Positions 49,917 through 62,781 of a DNA stretch of 64,000 nucleotides are shown here, piece by piece. Position numbers and translations under genes: made by a program. Every line of letters starts with the position of its first letter. Positions within the stretch are counted from its first letter, which is position 1. Source of the stretch: Azadirachta indica (lineage: Eukaryota > Streptophyta > Magnoliopsida > Sapindales > Meliaceae); NCBI GenBank assembly GCA_022749755.1, contig CM040445.1, forward strand, positions 7,647,182 through 7,711,181. Direction: 5' to 3'. Below the pieces are notes generated by a model, which was not told where the DNA came from, ran no database searches, and worked only from the letters and a program-made list of their open reading frames with translations.

Positions 49917-52900
49917 ATGGCTTCCAAAATACCCGCCTTTACTTTAACCCCCAATCGGGTCTTTGCTGCTCCTGTCCAACAGCCGGCTGCCGTCTTGGTT
50001 TCTTTTGCTTCTTCTTCGAGGCTGGTTCAGTCTAATACTCAGTTCAACGGAAAGCAGTTTTCTTTTCGACGCCGGTTGTTTGTGCTTCCCATCAGGGCTA
50101 CTGCTGATCAACAAGGTAAATACAGCTTTCCATCTCTCTATTCTGTAAAGTGGTATTGCTTCACAATTTAATAGTCAATCGTCCATTAATAGTTCTTATC
50201 AGTTATTGTTACAACTTTCTCAATGCTTTTGCCGTGGCTGGATCCCATTAACTACAAATTTACTTCAATTATTTTGTTGTCATTTGCTTGGTCGCCGTGA
50301 GGAAAACCATGTACTGACTATTTTTCTGTTTTCAGGCCAGGTTGAAGGAGACGAGGTTGTAGATAGTAAAATTCTGCCATATTGTAGCATAGACAAGAAA
50401 GAAAAGAAGTCATTGGGTGAATTAGAGCAAGATTTTCTTCAGGCACTCCAGGTGTGGAAAGACAATTTTTTTCCCCTTTCACCTTGTCCTTAGTATTTTG
50501 CATTAGGATACATAATGATTCTACAAGAAGATACAAGAAAGATTTTCTTTGTTTTGATTTATGTTATTTAGTGACTAGTTGTTTTTGAAGTTAAGATAAC
50601 AAACTCTGGTTTCGCTGTTATTGGGAATATGATATAAAGAATTTTTTTTCTTTTCGGTTTTGGTTTCACAGGCTTTTTATTATGACGGAAAAGCTATTAT
50701 GTCAAATGAGGAATTTGACAATCTCAAGGAAGAACTGATGTGGGAAGGAAGTAGCGTCGTCATGCTAAGTACAGACAACCTTTTTGCAGCCTTTATCCCT
50801 TTAACCTATATATTTGTTACAAACTTCTAATCAATTATTAATATCAATGCAGGTTCTGATGAACAAAAGTTTCTTGAAGCATCAATGGCTTATGTAGCGG
50901 GGAAACCTATTATGTCAGATGAAGAATATGATAAATTGAAGATCAGACTTAAGGTTTGTTTCATATCCAATCCAAGTGATTACCCTTCATAGTATGAGAA
51001 TGATATATATGTATTCATTGAGTTACAATATGTAACTGATGTCCAATCAGTCTCAACATAAGCATATATACTAATGTGCCTTGTGAATTGCTATACAACA
51101 GTTAGCTTTGTTAGACTTGAAAATTAGTGAATAGGAAAGAAGAGAAAGTGCGAGTTGATCAAGAGAGATACAATGGGCAACATAAGAATTGCTTCAGGGG
51201 AAAATTTTCTTTCGTGAAAAAGAAAACAATTATTGTCCAAAAGGGAGATGTCTTTAGTAATAATCTACATCCTGAACTGCCTCAAGGACAGTTATAACTA
51301 TACGTAAACACCTGGAAGATTCCAATATCATAAACTTATATATGTATCATGTATGAGTTCATCTGCAGTGCATTACATATTTTTTTTCAATAAATGGCGG
51401 GACAACTGAGAACTCTGTTACAACATTCAGGACTCTGTAGGATGGTGACTTTGTATAACTGAAAATTTAGCAGCTTTAATTAGGCTTAGAAAAAGCAGAA
51501 AGGGAAATTTTCCAATCATATGATACTGGCTGATGTGTTCATGCTGTTCCCTCAGTTACTAGAGTCAATGCGTACTTGGAGTCAAAAGAACATATTTGAC
51601 CACAACATTTATGCCTTTATTTCTTTTCTTTTATCCAGGTTATTTAGGTCAATGGGGGCTTTGTATCCATTACATGTGTGCCTTTTACATGCTTTTCCAA
51701 CAATCTCATTAAGTTTGCTATTTGACCTCCAAGTGTAGGACTTTTGGCCATGGTCATGATAGTCAGTATTTTCTGTTCTCATTGTGTGCTTATAAAAATG
51801 TGTGGAGCTAACCTTTATTTTAAGGCAAATCATTCTGATCAAACTTGGTAAACTTTGATCCGTTGTATTAAGTGTTCACTTTGCTAACTATTTGCTTTGC
51901 CTCAATGTTTTCTAGGCTGAAGGGAGTGACATTGTGGTTGAGGGTCCACGTTGCAGTCTCCGTAGTAGGAAGGTGTGTATTTATCATTATCTCTCTCTCT
52001 CTCTTATTTATGCGCTTTTGGACTTTGTTAGGTAAATTATGCACAAGTTTTTCTATATATTCACCTAAAACTTCACTGTCATAACATTACAAAATTTGTT
52101 CTTACACACTATTGATAGACCTGCCAAACTCATGTCGTGAGCAGCTCTCTCCTCTGTGATTCTAAATATCACATAGTTCTTCAAAGTTACAATCAGTATC
52201 CACTCGGTTTTATTTATTAAAATCTTAACTTTAAAAAGCAAAACAGTTTCTCTTATGAGTCTACTTTTGTAGTAGTGGCCGTAATATTAGAGATGGAAGC
52301 CTGCCATGTGAAAGGTTAAACTCTACAGCTATTTTTCTTTCTTCTTCTTGAGATAAATTCTAGCTTTAGCATGTCTTTACAGATCCATATTTCATATAAA
52401 AACAAGTTTACTCATCTTCTAACCAATGCATATGATTACTAATATCTGTTTTCTCTGCCTTGCATATGAAAATGCATTCATTAATATGTAGATATTATGT
52501 TTATTTTTAATTTAACTGCTGTAATATCCTTTTAGAATGATGCTCAGATGAGCAATTTGTTTCCCTGATTTATTGGCAAATTAATTGAACATAGCACGAA
52601 TAGCATATGCAATTTCTCATTTCAGGAAAATCCTTGGAGACTGCTCATAAAATTGATGTTTATTTCCTTTTGGCTGAATATTGAACTTTTTTCTTTCTGG
52701 ATTTTGTGTTTCTGCTGATAACTCATTCATGGTCAACTGGGGTCTGGCTTAACTATGCTTATGAATTTTCTTCCATAGGTCTACAGCGACCTGTCTGTTG
52801 ACTATCTAAAAATGTTCCTATTGAACGTTCCAGCGACAGTCATTGCACTAGGATTGTAAGTCAATGTTGCTTTTCTTGGATTGCTGTCTGTTTGCAGTTT

Positions 52901-55174
52901 CACAGAAGATACCCATTTGGTTTTGTTATTTTATTTTGTGCCAACTGCTATTTACTACACATGTTGATGTTATAGGTAAAGAAAAAGAGGCCTTTTGGAA
53001 GTACTATTTTAAATTTTTTTTTGAATATTAAAATTAATTAACCAAATCTTTCTCAAACATTTGTGAGCAAAAGATTTCACCAACTAAACCAATGAGCACC
53101 CCCTATGAAATGCACAATTTTTAGCCAGATTTAATTAATGAACATCTCTTGCTGATGAAGTTCCATTAGATTGTCCTGCAATTCATATATTAAGTTTCTG
53201 GATTCAAATTTGCAAAGTTTTGGACTGACGCCCAGTTGTCCAAGCATATCCATAAATCAACCTTTAGATCTTCATGATAGAGAAACCAACCCAAAGCTGA
53301 AGCTCATAGATGAAGTACCTAACAGACCTATCCAGCTACAATTAACCCCTAACTAATCAACTTGGGACTCCTTAACACCACAGTCTACTGTATTATTCCT
53401 ATTGGTCCTGCACAGAATTTATGTACATACTGTAGGACTTGGCATTTTTTTACTTTTTTCTTTTTCTCTTTCCTGGTGACTTTAGCTACCTTTGGGTGGA
53501 GGTGGTAAGAACAATATACACTCAAAAAGTGTTTCATTATTTTAAGCTGCCAATGCCTGGGCATGGGGGACTCAGATCTACTAGATTGCAGGTCATCAGT
53601 TCTTTTCATATTTCTTACTTTTATTTATTCAAGCTTTATTTCTGTGCTCCTGCTAGGTTTTTCTTTCTGGATGATATCACTGGATTTGAAATCACATATC
53701 TTTTGGAGGTAAATTTTTAATATTGTTCCTGTTCTTGTTTTAAATCTATAAGAAAGTGAACTTTTAGCCCTATTTTTGCCCTTCTATAAGCTGATCAGCC
53801 AAAAGGAAATTGCCACTGACTTACTCATATCTATGCTTCCCTTAAACCACTATGTTAAAGTTTTTTTTTTTCCCTGCTGTCTTAGGATAAAGGTTACTAA
53901 GGTAAGAAAGAGAGATTTAACAAGACTTCCATTTCACTATAATTTCAGAGCACCATCTTGTTTCACGTAAACACATTAAAATTTAATTAACAAGTCCTCG
54001 AGTTCTCAATTCATGTTGGGCAACGTCACATGCAAACAATACAAAGAATATGTTAAACCTCAGAAACCTTAAAGAAAATGGAAACTGTTAGATTGAAAAG
54101 CTTCAGGCTAAATGACTTACTCTTGCTGGCCTGCTGCTTACATAAAGAAAGGGAACAATCACTCTTGGTATTAGTAGATTACGATGGACTTTTGTTTGAG
54201 CTAAGTAGTAAACTTTATGCGGATATGGTGTATTACATATACAAACAACTGAAAAGGCTAAAATGTGAGACCTCTTGTTCCAATAAAGCCTTTCTTGCAA
54301 CAGTTGTTAACTAACCACATTCCCATCATTTTCATAACAAGCAATATTTGCTAAATTAACTTTGCATTCATGTAGTATTTGTGAATTATTAGTAATATTT
54401 TCTGTGCTATAAGTACTAACTGCAGTGCTTAATAGATTCAAGGCATGAACTCATAACCAAGGAGTAAATTATCCATAAGTTTCCTGTTTATACCTTAAGA
54501 TAGAAGTATTTTTATAATTCCCCCTGCCTCTCTCTTTCTCTTAGGCATGCTAAATTTAAGGATGCGTGCCTAATAAAAAAAAGTCTCTTTTTGTGTGAAT
54601 TATCTAATCCTTATAGATAATTCACCACTTATTGCTTCTTAGGTATAAATTACACTAACATGCTTTTTCTGTCCAAATTTCAGCTTCCAGAACCATTCAG
54701 TTTCATTTTTACATGGTTTGCAGCAGTGCCTCTCCTAGTTTGGTTAGCTCAATCACTCACAAAATTGATTGTGAAAGATTTCTTGATATTGAAGGTAACA
54801 ATTTTTTACATATATCATTTGAGGCTTGTATTTAACAGACATGACTTTGGAGATAATTGCTTTACTGATATATAATTTTACCTTTTAAGGGTCCCTGTCC
54901 AAACTGTGGCACAGAGAATCTCTCTTTCTTTGGGACCATATTATCAATTTCCAGTGGTGGAACCACCAATAATCTTAAATGCTCAAAGTAAGTTTACATT
55001 TGTGCTTTCATAAAATTCATTTACATGAATTTTTCTAGCTGTCATTAGCAAGAGGTGCTGTTTTGTTTTCCATTTTTTAACTTTTAGAAGCTTTTTCACT
55101 TCAGCTGTGGAACTGAACTCGTGTATGATTCAAGCACACGGTTGATTACATTGCCAGAAGGAAGTGAAGCTTGA
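49917..55174 (+). CDS. PGRL1: PGR5-like protein 1, chloroplast (10 exons, 325 aa)
   Basis: Exons: 49917-50115, 50336-50451, 50672-50768, 50853-50953, 51916-51972, 52779-52855, 53657-53708, 54684-54794, 54890-54987, 55105-55174; all GT-AG, phases closing to 325 codons plus stop. PGRL1 is a thylakoid membrane protein that works with PGR5 in antimycin-sensitive cyclic electron flow around photosystem I. The first 60 or so residues, rich in Ser, Arg and Val, form a chloroplast transit peptide. Two membrane segments lie at about 203-220 (LLNVPATVIALGLFFFL) and 240-258 (FIFTWFAAVPLLVWLA). The redox and metal cysteines are all present: C83, C184, then C273/C276 and C301/C304 in two CxxCGT pairs. Length equals that of the Arabidopsis protein within a residue. 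SAP18 lies tail to tail with it about 1 kb downstream. Confidence 0.97.
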
Positions 55175-56151
55175 TTGGAGGTATGGTATATGTCTTGCTC
55201 ACCCCATAATCCTGCCACTAGTGATTTTCAGTGTATAAAGTAACCAGCAATAGAACTAAAATTATGACCCTGCCAAAATCACTCATTTCTGTGTTATGTT
55301 TTTGCACTAATTTGTTTTCAATCCTAAATTGATCTATGATCCCTGCTGAAAACTATGCTTTATCCCAGTCTTGACTTACAACGCTCTATTCTGTTCTGGA
55401 AGATTGTTATTTGGTTTAGTTGTTTGTATTATGGTTATTGATTTGGTAATTAACAAAATGGTAGCTGCTAAATACAGGGCAACCAATAAGAAGGGATTGC
55501 TCAACTTTGACTAACTCGTGAAGTTGGAGGTTTAAGTCTCAAATTATGTGGATGTATGCTCATTATTTGGGAGAGGGAAGAATTTATGGTGTGCTTTGCT
55601 GTGGCTTAGTTGTAAGTTGTGTCAATATCGTACTTGTAAGTATACGTATTGTATATACACCTGTAGCAGGCTTGTTCACAGGGGGAGAGAAGATGGATGA
55701 TTCATCATGTTGTATGTAATGCCTACAGTTTCAGTGTTCTATCACAAATCAAACCAATTTAAGTATGCATGTTGATGTTACTCTGAGTCTTTCCTATTCA
55801 TTGTCGATCTGAGAATCATTTTCAGCAGGTCACTCTGCAGCATTGCTACAGAAGTGATACTGAATAATGAAGACTGTTTCTGTAAGTGAATTGAAACTAA
55901 ATGAAAGACAAGCCAAAAATTCATTCAGAACAATAAATTGACTTTAAGAGTTCACCTCTTACAATACCTTCTTCACCAAGGCTTTTCAACCATAGCCAAA
56001 ATAAATTATGTAAGCACATGCCATCTTACAAATGGGTATCTGTCCAACTAAATATTTTCTGAGTGCATAAAAGATCCCTCAAACCAATCAAGCAACAGAT
56101 GGCAATGACAACTGAACAGCATCTCTGCTTGATGCATCAACAACCTTTTCT
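55175..56151. other. Shared 3' flank of convergent PGRL1 and SAP18
   Basis: Holds the 3' untranslated regions of both genes; no other coding sequence seen. An intron in the PGRL1 3' region is possible, since GTATGG follows the stop by about 10 bases. Confidence 0.6.
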
Positions 56152-58489
56152 CTACAAGATTGCTACATCCAAGTAATCTCCAATCTACAACAGGAAAACA
56201 AGGATAGGATAAACATATCTGAATTGAAAATATGTACTTATACTGTGGGTATAAATATGTGATTTACCTGAAAGCTAAGATCACCCAATGCCTTACTGTC
56301 ATCAAGCTGCCTTCCAATTCCATAAGAATGGGTCATTCCCACCTTAAAAAATCAGAGATTTAAACGAAAATTTAAAATGATTTCAGTACTCAATCTAAGT
56401 AAATTGTGCATTTGTGTACATGTTAACTCAGACTGACACCAGAATTGCACCTTATTTAAGGTGATTCTTGCCTATTCCTTGAAAGGAATAATTAATGTGC
56501 AGAAACAATTATAGGTAATTCTCCTATGCAACTTATTTAACAAATTTATTGCCTATCACTGGAAAAGAATAATATGCCCAGAGCCTCTTTTAGGTAACGC
56601 ATGCAATGGGACAACCCATGCCCTGGAAGAAATTGAGTGGTGCAGGATTAGATAAATATTTCTGTATGCTAAATCAGAATCTCAGAAGAATGAACAGAAT
56701 GGAAGTTTATTAACAAGGACAGGAAATTACTTTACCCCTCTCTTGTTCGTTTGTTTCAAGCACACATGCTAGAAAAAGTGCCACAAATTACAGCAACATA
56801 AAAACAAAATTGAACTGGCACAAAAACTGCCAGTTCCCACATTCAGAGACAAGGACCATACTATCAACTATATGATCGGATAATTTGATGTTCTCATCCA
56901 TCTGCAATTGCATAAACAACAAACAGATATAATCTCCAAAGGATGAAATGTAGCAATTACCTGTCTGAGCACAAACCGACCACATTTATCAGGATATACA
57001 AAAGCAAAAGACAATTTTGCATTTCTTCTCCTTGCCTCTGGAGCAACCTCTTTAACCTAATACAAAACAAGAATTCAGTAATCAAGTACAACAAAAACAA
57101 AATAAATATATCAGATTATCTGAAGGCAAAAGCACAATGTACAAGATCAGTTAATTCACGGAGAGTTGCATCTTTCCAGCTATAAATTTGAACTTCATCT
57201 TTGGGTTCCTTGCCTCTGACCACAAAGTCTTCTGCGGTATGATGACTGCCAATCTGGAATAAGAACCAAATGCAAATTAGAAATGAACCAGGTGTATTAA
57301 ATAAAAATTTCTCGACATTGCTAGTAGGAATACCTTTGCATGGACTAAGAGTCTGCTTGGCAGTGCTGATTAGCACCATAAGTACAAATTAAGAAATATA
57401 AGTAATTATCCGTGTATTTGCTTTTTGCTTAAACGTATTTATCAAATTTAATTGGTACTAGAGGCGATTTTTAAATTAGTACATAATTATATACTAACTG
57501 AAATAGTATTTGGAATGCTTATGGGTAGCTAGGAATTTTAATGAATTTTTTCAAAAAAGTGCTAAAATGCAGAAGTGCATATGCAGTTCCTTTTTCTTTC
57601 ACTCCCAAACGGACCGCAAGAAAATCTGAAAAATTAAGATTACTCTAATAATTTTAACCATCCTAGCAGCAAAATAATGCTTTCATACATCCATAGTTTT
57701 ACATTGTTCCCTCCTCACTACAAAGTACACATTTATTCTACACCAAAAGGTACTTCAGTTTGGGACTAGAAAAGACATAAGCTATTACAAAGAGATACCC
57801 AGTGAAATTAAAAACTCAGAAAGAAGAAAAGTTAATGAAAACATGAACACACCTTAGTGAAAACTCGAAGCAACAAAGGGCAAGTCTGCAATCAGCAACA
57901 GGCAGAAATATCAACACAAGAATATAGAACTTTTGCAATAACATCAACAATAAGAAGCCCATCGACAGAAGCATTAAGAACACCATTTATTACATCCATC
58001 TATTATTCTCTCATCCCATTATTAAATTGAAGAAAAGTTAGCATATGTTTCATGAGGTTCCACAATAAATTTCAGTTTATCCAGCCAAACCACAAAAATT
58101 CACGCCTAAATCCACTCGCTCGATATCATATTTTCTCATAAACAATAATTTTAGTTTGGTGCACATCATTTAGATGACAAAATTGTGGTCTTCAAACAAC
58201 ATAGTTTAGCATAATGAGTGCATAAAACCAAATTCCAGGCTCTTCAATGTGATCAATTCTATGTAGAAAGCTCCCGTGGTAGGTCACCGGGAAGATATTG
58301 TAGGGAATGGATAACAAAACCCTAAAACGAATTTGTGAATGCCTTTGAATACACAGAGCTATGAGCAGATACCTTTTCGCCGTCAACGGGTTCGAAGCGG
58401 GGGCGAGGAGGTAGGTCTTGGGGTCGGTTTGGAGGAGGACGAGCTCCGCCTGAACCCGGTCTGTTCTGGATTTGGGGAGCAGCAGCCAT
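56152..58489 (-). CDS. SAP18: SAP18, Sin3-associated histone deacetylase complex subunit (6 exons, 154 aa)
   Basis: Exons: 58489-58373, 57885-57853, 57253-57143, 57056-56961, 56342-56268, 56184-56152. Every exon is a multiple of three and all have GT-AG borders. SAP18 has a ubiquitin-like fold and joins the Sin3-HDAC corepressor and the ASAP/PSAP RNA-processing complexes in the nucleus. Plant hallmarks are seen in order: a Pro/Arg-rich N-terminus (about 1-33), TCPLLLRVFTK, HHTAEDFVVRGKEPKDEVQI, SWKDATLRELTDL, KLSFAFVYPDK, and the end IGDYLDVAIL. The length matches the Arabidopsis protein (about 152 aa). The start ATG at 58489 is the only one before the first donor that gives the family N-terminus. 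No lesions seen. Confidence 0.96.
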
Positions 58490-58647
58490 TGTTATCCCGA
58501 TTCTAAGTTATTCTGTTCTTATTGCGTTAACTGTTTGATTTAGACGTTATTATTCTTCCGCTTTTTGGGGACTAAAGCGGCATTACGAACGGGGGGCCTA
58601 TGATTACGAGCCCAATGATCTCTCGTACACTCATTTTAGCATAGGCC

Positions 58648-60840
58648 TAGAGCTAGTAAATAAGGCGGGCCGGACCGGCCCATCAAATTGAAGTCCAAAG
58701 GAGCTGCTGTGTCGGGTCGGTTCAGGTATATACAGTAATCGTATTGGGTCCAGTCAACTTCGCTTCACAAATTTTAAGCTCAACACAATTTATGAAATCC
58801 GACTCTTGTAAACCGTGTTAAACCTATACTCGAGTTAGCTCGTGAGTTATGACAGATTGACGTACGATCTATTTTGACTTTACATCAACTTTAAAAAATT
58901 ATTTTAAAAATTTGACAATAAAAAGAATGGAACACAAGATATCAAAAAAAAATTAGACAAATTACCATTAAGTTAATGACATTTATTTATAAAACTTATA
59001 TAAATAAACAATATTTAACAAATAGTACATCTTTAATTTATATTATTAAAATCAAAATTATTATATTGATAAAAAAATAATTTTATAATTTAAGACGATT
59101 CAAATTTTATACTTATAACTATTATCATCATTAATAAAACCATAAAAAAAAAAAATTTTATATATAACATTAACAATTATCAAAATAATTTATATTTATA
59201 AAAAATATTGTCATCTACAATAGACAATGAGTGATTATAAGGGAAAAGATAAAATGGTGAGGGGCGACTCGTGTCATTTGTAAAATTAGAATTTAAAAAT
59301 TTATATAATAATTTAAACTTACAATAGTTTATATTAAACTTAATATAAATTTCAAAAAAAAAATTATTGATTGGAATACATAATTAAAGTATTTAAAAAA
59401 AATTAACTTTTCCTATTTCACATCTCATCAAAATAACATAATTAAGATAACATAATAAAAATAAATATTTGATTTCTTCACAAAATAATTGATAATAATC
59501 ATCAATTATTATTAATCCCAATTAAAATATATAGCATAATATTATAATAATCAATGAATCATTATAATCATATAAATACATAAATTTTTTGGTGTAAAAT
59601 TTCTAAACTAAAATAAATTTTAAATTTCAATTTCAAATTTCAAAATTAAAACTCAAAGTTATTTGAGTATTTTTAATGTTAGGTTGGATTCTTGTCCTTC
59701 TAGAGCACAAAAGCAATACAAATTATAATTTTTTAATTTAGTCAATTAAGTCTTTCATAATTATTTACAAATTTTTAATTTAATTAATTTTAAAATATTT
59801 TTAAATTTATTTTCTAATAAAAAAATTTGCTAAAATAATAAAACCTAACAAAATTAAATAATTTTTAATAATTAGAACAATAATTTTTGACAAAATAAAA
59901 GTAATAAATTTATGTCAAATAAAATAACCAATTCTAATAAATGAATTAATTTGTTGTAATATAATAATATAAGATTAACAAAAAAAAAAAAGAATTTCTT
60001 AAGGAATATCTTTTTTCTTTTCAAATTTAATTTTCTTATCTATCAAATAAAATACTTTTCTACAAAATTATCAAAAAATATAACACTCTAAGATTTATTT
60101 AATCTATTAACTCTAACTTTATCAATTCTATTAAAAATTAGATCATAATTTACTACTACATTTATTTTTTTTTTATAGGTTAGTAGAGAAATTATAGTAA
60201 ATGTGTCAATTAAATTTGATATTTTATTCTAACAAAATTTTTATTATTGACAATATTTTATATAAATTATTTAATTGCCTTAATCAAATTGATGATTATT
60301 GTTAATTATCTTTTTTTAACAATTAATTTATGAAAAAATAAATATTTATTAGAATTAAAAAAAAAATTATGATATTAAAATATAATAATTGTTCCTTCAA
60401 AAAATTATAATAAAATTATATTTAAATAATGGTTAAAGATAAAATTATGCTTAGATTATACAATTATTTGGTATCAATAATAATAATTCAAAAATAATAT
60501 ATTTAATAAATTTACTAAATGTCATTTGTGATTAAATATATTGTATTTATAAATTATAATAAGCAAATGCAGTTGGCCTAGTGGTAAGGTTGTTGTTTGT
60601 GTTATTTTGGTCATGAGTTTGTAAAAAATTTTCTTTCATTGAAAGTCAAACCCATTGAGCGGTCCATCACAAGCCCGCAAGTTAGCATGACCTATTACGA
60701 GATTGTTTCAAACTCGACCCATAGGCTCAACACCTTGGTCAAGTTTGGCCCGACTTCTGTGCAGTGCTAGGCCGAGCTGATACTGTTTATGGGTCAGGCC
60801 CATATCGAACCAGGCCAGCCCAGCTCATTTGCCACCTTTA
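58648..60840. mobile_element. Old hAT-like non-autonomous element, copy B
   Basis: The left tip tagagctagtaaataag and the inverse of the right tip taaaggtggcaaatgag agree in most positions, followed on both sides by GGCCGG/GGGCTGG-rich arms (GC-rich ends, AT-rich core). Flanking 8-mers cataggcc and cgttggct agree in five of eight. The internal segment at about 59050-59145 matches 18420-18490 of copy A. No transposase seen. Confidence 0.5.
60560..60640 (+). mobile_element. Possible SINE head (tRNA-like)
   Basis: Box A-like tggcctagtggt at 60574-60585, and ggtcatgagttt at 60609-60620 where box B would be. Typical of the head of plant tRNA-derived SINEs, but the tail is not defined. Confidence 0.4.
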
Positions 60841-62415
60841 CGTTGGCTTATGCTAATTCGGTTCAATTAGTGACTTGGTATAGTTTTTTTTTTTAATATT
60901 ACACAATTTATTAATTTTTACCTTAGATATCTATTGAAACTTGAGAGCTTGATAGTTGTAAAATAATATAAATATTTTGTACAATGTGTATTTATCTATT
61001 TTCAAATATAAGAGTGGTTATATATATGTGAATAGAAAACTCTATATAATTTACTTATTCTGAAAAATATTGTAAAAAAGGTAAATAAATGATATGATAT
61101 AATATTCTCTCTTTTTTTAAAATAACAAAAATAAATATAGAAACTATATTAAAATACAATCAAACAAAACATAAAAGTAATCCGAGCGTACATCTTTTTA
61201 ATTTTTTATTACTGTATTTAAATATTAACTCGTATATAATTTGTAATGTCTAAAAGAACTATTCATAGACTTACGGAACCAATAGAAATTGACCAAGATA
61301 AAAAAGATAAAAAAGTTATGATATATGATATATGTAATTTAGAAGATAAAATTGAAAAGCAAAAATGAGCTAAGATAAATGGGGAAGAAAGATAAACTGA
61401 GCGAGAGCGACTAAAGAAACAAAATAAGAAGGAAAACAATTTTTTACCTTGGTGGATAGTTGTTACACCTCTAAATCTTGAGCATATTTAGTTGGGAGGA
61501 AAAATGGGTGATGAGAGCATTTAGTCACGAACGTAAGAGTTAAGAAGGGTCATGACTAGCCTTGCACAAAGTACTTGGGGACTAGAGTTATTCTCCTAAT
61601 GAAGAGTAATAAACCTAAACCAATTATATGCAAGAAATTTAGCGCCTATTTATTTTCTTGACTAAAGTCTTAATATAAATATTTAGATGTATAAGAGTCA
61701 TTTATTTTTTAATTTATGTCTAAATATTTGTTAAAAATATTTGAATATAATTAAGTTAAAAATTCTGACTTAAATTTGAATGAGTAAATGTCTGAATAAT
61801 TTAAATATTTCCTTTATAAATAATATCCTTAATTTATCACTTAATATTTTTATATGCCAATAACTTAATATATTAGTATAAGATTTTTAGGACATATATA
61901 TCAATATTTCAGTTTTAAATTTTTTATTTTTATAAAAATAAAAAACTTAATATTTATATTTAAACATTTAAGATAAAAAAATAAATATATAAATTAGTTC
62001 AGATTTCAGTCAAATTTATATTTTAGACATGTTTAGACAGAAAAAACAAATATTAGCTAAGATTGATTTTTAGATGAGGGTATCTAAGGGTGTTGCACGG
62101 ATTATTAATCTTGCAGCTAATTAACTCGCAATTGGTTATGATTTTCTATGCCATGTACTTTCGCCATATACATTAAGAGGCAATTATTTCTCTTTAATTT
62201 AATGAGGTAAGTAGAAAAAATTTGATATGCAATATGTCGTTAATCAAAGCAATGCAATAGTATAAAATATAACATGCTCCTTTATAAAAAGTAAGTAATT
62301 GTAATAATAAAGTGTGAGTAATTACAGGAGATGTTAAACAAATAATTTTGCTTATTCCAGCTAACATAGACATTGTAATCATAGAAATTTTAGGTGTAAA
62401 CTTACCAATGTATGT
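60841..62415. other. AT-rich intergenic region
   Basis: No gene recognised. The open frame at 62194-62418 has no family resemblance and part of it overlaps the MITE flank. Confidence 0.55.
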
Positions 62416-62424
62416 CATGGTATA

Positions 62425-62697
62425 AGACTTGGATCAGTCTTGATCTTTTCTATCATATGCTTTTACAGATCCATTGACATGTGGTATGAATGAAAATGGA
62501 AGGCTAAGATTGTATTTTAAAAACTATACCAATTAATTTTAAAATTATTTTTTTTTATCTTTCAGTGCAATAAATTATAGTGATTAATTGGTAAAAGTTC
62601 TTAAAATACAATCTCAACCTTCTATTTTCATTCATGCCATGTGTCAATGAATCCTTAAAAGTATAGGATCGAAAAGATCATGACTGGATCCAAGTCC
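62425..62697. mobile_element. Mutator-type MITE with perfect 9-bp target duplication
   Basis: The target duplication catggtata occurs at 62416-62424 and 62698-62706. Inverted ends of about 110 bp start agacttggatcagtcttgat (left) and gggacttggatccagtcatg (inverse of right), and both contain gatcttttc and TTCATTCAT motifs. The 273-bp element has no coding capacity. Confidence 0.9.
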
Positions 62698-62781
62698 CAT
62701 GGTATATGATCTTAATTTGGTAAGTATGGCCATATCATTGTAGATCTTGAATGTCCTAAATGGTCATGCCAAGGCATGAAA

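Noticed and set aside
53171..54314. Open frames inside PGRL1 introns as separate genes
   Set aside because: They lie within introns bounded by the conserved PGRL1 exons and show no domain features.
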